A stretch of 7,691 nt of DNA from NCBI GenBank assembly GCA_003542385.1, contig DPKT01000101.1, positions 1 to 7,691 of the forward strand, in the 5' to 3' direction. Under the pieces are notes generated by a model. That model had not been told where the DNA came from and searched no databases. It saw only the letters and a list, made by a program, of their open reading frames with translations. Positions 5,280 through 7,691 of the stretch are shown here, piece by piece (the first letter of the stretch is position 1; the number at the start of each line of letters is the position of its first letter). Both the position numbers and the translations under genes were made by a program. This DNA comes from Desulfomicrobium sp. (GTDB lineage Bacteria; Desulfobacterota; Desulfovibrionia; Desulfovibrionales; Desulfomicrobiaceae).

Positions 5280-5819
5280 ATGATGAACCTACCCAATGCC
5301 CTCACCCTGTTTCGTGTCCTGGCGGTGCCGTTCATCGTCGCCCTGCTGTATTTTCCCGGCCCCACGACCTGCACTCTGGCCATGCTGCTCTTCCTCGTGG
5401 CCATCCTGACGGACCTGGCCGACGGCTTCCTGGCCCGCAAGTACAATCAGGTCACCAACTTCGGGAAATTTCTCGACCCCCTGGCAGACAAGATCCTCAT
5501 CGCCTCGGTCCTGGTCATGCTCGTTGAGCTGAACTGGGTTTCGGCCTGGGTGGCCATCATCATCATCGTGCGTGAGCTCCTCGTCACTGGCCTGCGGGCC
5601 ATCGCCGCGGACAAGGGGCACGTCATCGCCGCCGACAAATACGGCAAGCTCAAGACGATCATGCAGAGCGTCGCCCTGGTTCCTCTCATCTATCACTATC
5701 CGGTGTTCGGCATTAACGTCGCCTGGCTCGGGTCCGGATTGCTTTTTGTGGCCGTCCTGCTGACGATTTATTCCGGTTGGAACTATCTGTACGGCTTTTA
5801 CCGGGTTTGGGGAGACTGA
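5280..5819 (+). CDS. pgsA: CDP-diacylglycerol-glycerol-3-phosphate 3-phosphatidyltransferase PgsA
   Basis: Inner-membrane enzyme making phosphatidylglycerophosphate from CDP-diacylglycerol and glycerol-3-phosphate, the committed step to phosphatidylglycerol and cardiolipin. The 179 residues match the family length. The CDP-alcohol phosphotransferase signature D-G-x2-A-R-x8-G-x3-D-x3-D is complete: D48, G49, A52, R53, G62, D66, D70. The N-terminal NLPNALTLFRVLAVP is also typical, and about six hydrophobic segments follow. The motif RELLVTGLRAIAA (98-110) favours PgsA over phosphatidylserine synthase. Two in-frame ATGs (5280 and 5283) are possible starts; neither has a good Shine-Dalgarno, and the gap to the upstream stop is 6 bases, so translation is probably coupled to the transglycosylase gene. 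It is the last gene of the mrp run. Confidence 0.95.
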   Translation: MMNLPNALTLFRVLAVPFIVALLYFPGPTTCTLAMLLFLVAILTDLADGFLARKYNQVTNFGKFLDPLADKILIASVLVMLVELNWVSAWVAIIIIVRELLVTGLRAIAADKGHVIAADKYGKLKTIMQSVALVPLIYHYPVFGINVAWLGSGLLFVAVLLTIYSGWNYLYGFYRVWGD

Positions 5820-5829
5820 AGTTTTGCGT

Positions 5830-5847
5830 TCCGTTTTGCGGATTTTT
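5830..5847 (+). terminator. Weak possible terminator after pgsA
   Basis: TCCG at 5830-5833 pairs with CGGA at 5839-5842 around a 5-base loop, followed at once by five T residues (5843-5847). The stem is only 4 pairs, so this is a marginal terminator. Position (11 bases past the stop) and the T-run are right. It would separate the mrp-pgsA unit from the pilT unit. Confidence 0.35.
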
Positions 5848-5954
5848 CCTGTACAAGCCTACTCGACTGGGTGTTTTTGAAGGCCGCGGGCACGACACAA
5901 TCACTTTTCCGGAATGCCGCATTTCGTGAACAACTCCTCGTGATGGGGGTATAA

Positions 5955-7037
5955 ATGGCTCAAATCGATGCTTTTTTCAAGATGATGCATGAACTGGGGG
6001 CCTCGGACCTCCATCTTTCCTCCGGTTCGCAGCCCATCATCCGCCTGCATGGAGAAATGCAGCGCATCAAATACAAGTTTCTGGAGCATGAAGAACTGAA
6101 GAAGATGCTCTACGAAATCACCCCCGAGAACAAGATCAAGACATTCGAAGAGTCCGGCGACGTGGACTTCTCTTACGAGGTTCCGCATCTGGCCCGCTAC
6201 CGCGCCAACTTCTTCATGCAGAAGCGCGGCATCGGCGCGGTCTTCCGCGAGATTCCGCAGAAGATTCTGTCCCTGGACGAACTGGGTCTGCCCTCGGTTC
6301 TCAAGAACCTGGCCCTGCTGCCCAAGGGCCTGGTCTTGGTCACGGGCCCCACGGGCTCGGGCAAGTCCACGACACTGGCGGCCCTGGTGGACTACGTGAA
6401 CAAGATCCGCAAGGACCACATCCTGACCATCGAAGACCCCATCGAGTTCGTGCACGAGCCACAGAACTGCCTCATCAACCAGCGCGAGGTCGGGCGCGAC
6501 ACCATGAGCTTCAGCGCGGCCCTGCGCGGCGCCCTGCGCGAGGACCCGGACATCATCCTGGTCGGTGAAATGCGCGACCTCGAGACCATCCAGTTGGCCC
6601 TGGAAGCGGCCGAGACGGGTCACCTCGTCTTCGCCACCCTGCACACCATCTCTGCCTCCAAGACCATCGACCGCATCATCGAGGTCTTCCCCGGCGACCT
6701 GCAGGGGCAGATCCGCTCGGGCCTGGCCGACTCCCTGCGGGCCATCATCGCCCAGAACCTGTTCAAGCGCATCGACCAGCCGGGACGCGTGGCCGGCATC
6801 GAGGTCCTCATCGCCACGCCGGCCGTGCGCAACCTCATCCGCGAGAACAAGATCTTCCAGATCAACTCCGTCATCGAGACGGGACGCAAGTTCGGCATGC
6901 AGAGCATTGACGACGCCATCATGAAGCTCCTGACGGCCGGCATGATTGACCCCGAGCAGGCCTACAACAAGGCCGCCACCAAGTCCAAGTTCCGCGAGTT
7001 CCTGGTCAGCCCGCCCCAAGACTTCACCGAGGTGTAA
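5955..7037 (+). CDS. pilT: Type IV pilus retraction ATPase PilT
   Basis: Cytoplasmic hexameric motor that depolymerises type IVa pili and drives twitching motility. The 360 residues match canonical PilT (about 345-370). The N-terminal domain has the GASDLHLSSGSQP motif (15-27). The motor domain has Walker A GPTGSGKST (131-139), Asp box IEDPIEFVH (159-167), Walker B DIILVGEMRD (199-208) and His box HLVFATLHT (223-231), followed by KTIDRIIEVFP. AVRNLIRE (290-297) matches the C-terminal AIRNLIRE motif that marks retraction PilT rather than PilB or PilU. One departure is LHTISA where PilT usually reads LHTNSA. The start has GGGGG about 5 bases upstream; an ATG 12 bases earlier runs into a stop. 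A 135-base gap separates it from pgsA, and no good promoter was recognised there. The next gene, a paralogue, starts one base after the stop. Confidence 0.96.
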   Translation: MAQIDAFFKMMHELGASDLHLSSGSQPIIRLHGEMQRIKYKFLEHEELKKMLYEITPENKIKTFEESGDVDFSYEVPHLARYRANFFMQKRGIGAVFREIPQKILSLDELGLPSVLKNLALLPKGLVLVTGPTGSGKSTTLAALVDYVNKIRKDHILTIEDPIEFVHEPQNCLINQREVGRDTMSFSAALRGALREDPDIILVGEMRDLETIQLALEAAETGHLVFATLHTISASKTIDRIIEVFPGDLQGQIRSGLADSLRAIIAQNLFKRIDQPGRVAGIEVLIATPAVRNLIRENKIFQINSVIETGRKFGMQSIDDAIMKLLTAGMIDPEQAYNKAATKSKFREFLVSPPQDFTEV

Positions 7038-7038
7038 C

Positions 7039-7691
7039 ATGCAACGCGCGCATCTTGACCACATCCTGCATCAGGTGCTGGACTTCTCGCCCGACACTTC
7101 AGACATCATCTTCACCGTCAACAAGCCGGTGCAGGCCGAAGTCCACGGCGAACTCGTGGACGCGAAGATCACGCCCAACCCGGGGCCGCTGCTGCCGTTC
7201 CAGGTCGAGGCCGTGGCCATGTGCCTCATGGGCCGCAACCTGCGCCTCTACGAGGACCAGCTCTCCCGCGGTTCCTGCGATCTGTCCTACGAGCTGCCCG
7301 GGCGCTGCCGATTCCGCGTCAACGTGCTGGGGCAGAAAGGCTCCCTGGCCATCGTCATGCGCAAGCTGACCTCCGTGGTCCCGACCATCAAGGAGTTGGC
7401 CCTGCCCGACGTCTTCTACCGGATGTCCAAGGAGAAGTTCGGCCTGATCCTGGTCACGGGCGCCACGGGCACCGGCAAGACCACGTCCCTGGCCGCCCTC
7501 ATCGACAACATCAACCTGATGTACCGCAAGCACATAGTGACCCTCGAAGACCCCATCGAATACGTGCACGAGCACAAGCTGGGCACCGTCAACCAGCGCG
7601 AACTGGGGCTCGACTTCGACACCTTCGCCTCGGGCCTGCGCGCGGCCCTGCGTCAGGCGCCCAAGGTCATCCTGGTCGGCGAAATCCGCGA
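7039..7691 (+). CDS. Second PilT/PilU-family ATPase, partial (3' end outside window)
   Basis: The frame opens with ATG at 7039, one base after the pilT stop, with GAGGTG (7029-7034) as ribosome site inside the pilT end, so the two genes are translationally linked. The 217 visible residues cover the N-terminal domain and most of the core: Walker A GATGTGKTT (141-149), Asp box LEDPIEYVH (169-177) and Walker B VILVGEIR (210-217). It is clearly a paralogue of the upstream PilT, but diverged. The ASDLHL motif is replaced by TSDIIFTVNKP (20-30), residues 44-60 have no close match in the first copy, and the acidic DPD before Walker B reads APK (207-209). The QAP before Walker B recalls PilU, the accessory retraction ATPase usually encoded next to pilT. 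The C-terminal motifs that would tell PilT from PilU are outside the window, so no symbol is given. Confidence 0.9.
   Translation, partial: MQRAHLDHILHQVLDFSPDTSDIIFTVNKPVQAEVHGELVDAKITPNPGPLLPFQVEAVAMCLMGRNLRLYEDQLSRGSCDLSYELPGRCRFRVNVLGQKGSLAIVMRKLTSVVPTIKELALPDVFYRMSKEKFGLILVTGATGTGKTTSLAALIDNINLMYRKHIVTLEDPIEYVHEHKLGTVNQRELGLDFDTFASGLRAALRQAPKVILVGEIR

Noticed and set aside
5889..5904. Sigma-54-like site upstream of pilT
   Set aside because: GGGCACG resembles the -24 half, but the -12 half reads AATCA and lacks the essential GC, so the match is not credible.
5950..5955. TATAAA hexamer next to the pilT start
   Set aside because: It overlaps the start codon itself, so it cannot serve as the -10 of pilT.
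5901..7064. A 387-codon minus-strand frame over pilT
   Set aside because: Shadow of pilT; composition is biased and no motif is visible.
1..7691. CRISPR array, insertion sequence, phage or defence island
   Set aside because: No direct repeat-spacer pattern, transposase, integrase or defence-gene domain was seen; all frames with real motifs are housekeeping or pilus genes.

Overview
The window reads as ordinary, GC-rich (estimated low 60s percent, not computed) chromosomal DNA from an anaerobic Gram-negative bacterium. The most likely source is a sulfate-reducing deltaproteobacterium of the Desulfovibrionales. This is inferred from the style of the proteins (a CSSC-headed Mrp/NBP35 ATPase, a biotin synthase with anaerobe-like sequence), from the pcm / mrp / lytic transglycosylase / pgsA neighbourhood, and from strong C/G bias at third codon positions. 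No 16S or other marker is present, so the taxonomy is an inference. No transposase, integrase, tRNA, rRNA or CRISPR array was seen.

Layout from left to right: (1) positions 1-647, minus strand: the N-terminal two thirds of biotin synthase, bioB, cut by the window edge. (2) 648-771: a divergent control region holding a bioB promoter candidate with a palindrome over its -35 box and a candidate mgtE promoter very close to its start codon. (3) 772-2106: mgtE, an MgtE-type magnesium channel. (4) 2107-2390: a gene-free stretch with a cluster of GC-rich palindromes and a longer inverted repeat. (5) 2391-2822, minus strand: a small stand-alone two-CBS-domain protein, convergent with mgtE. (6) 3006-3653: pcm, L-isoaspartyl protein repair methyltransferase, probably with a TTG start, followed by a terminator-like hairpin. 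(7) 3753-5819: a tight three-gene run of mrp (Fe-S carrier ATPase), a small secreted lytic transglycosylase and pgsA (phosphatidylglycerophosphate synthase), with gaps of 21 and 6 bases. (8) 5955-7691: two tandem PilT-family motor ATPases one base apart, the second cut by the window edge.

Functionally these are housekeeping and envelope genes: cofactor synthesis (biotin, Fe-S cluster carriage), Mg2+ uptake, protein repair, peptidoglycan and phospholipid metabolism, and type IV pilus retraction. The three-gene run and the pilT pair look like two separate transcription units.

I do not see a new defence, mobile or otherwise undescribed multi-gene system here. The observations most worth following are: the biotin synthase carries serines where E. 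coli has two of its three auxiliary-cluster cysteines, with other cysteines nearby; the promoter/operator overlap in front of bioB; the near-leaderless look of mgtE; the overlapping palindromes after mgtE; and the divergent second PilT paralogue with altered N-terminal and Walker B regions.
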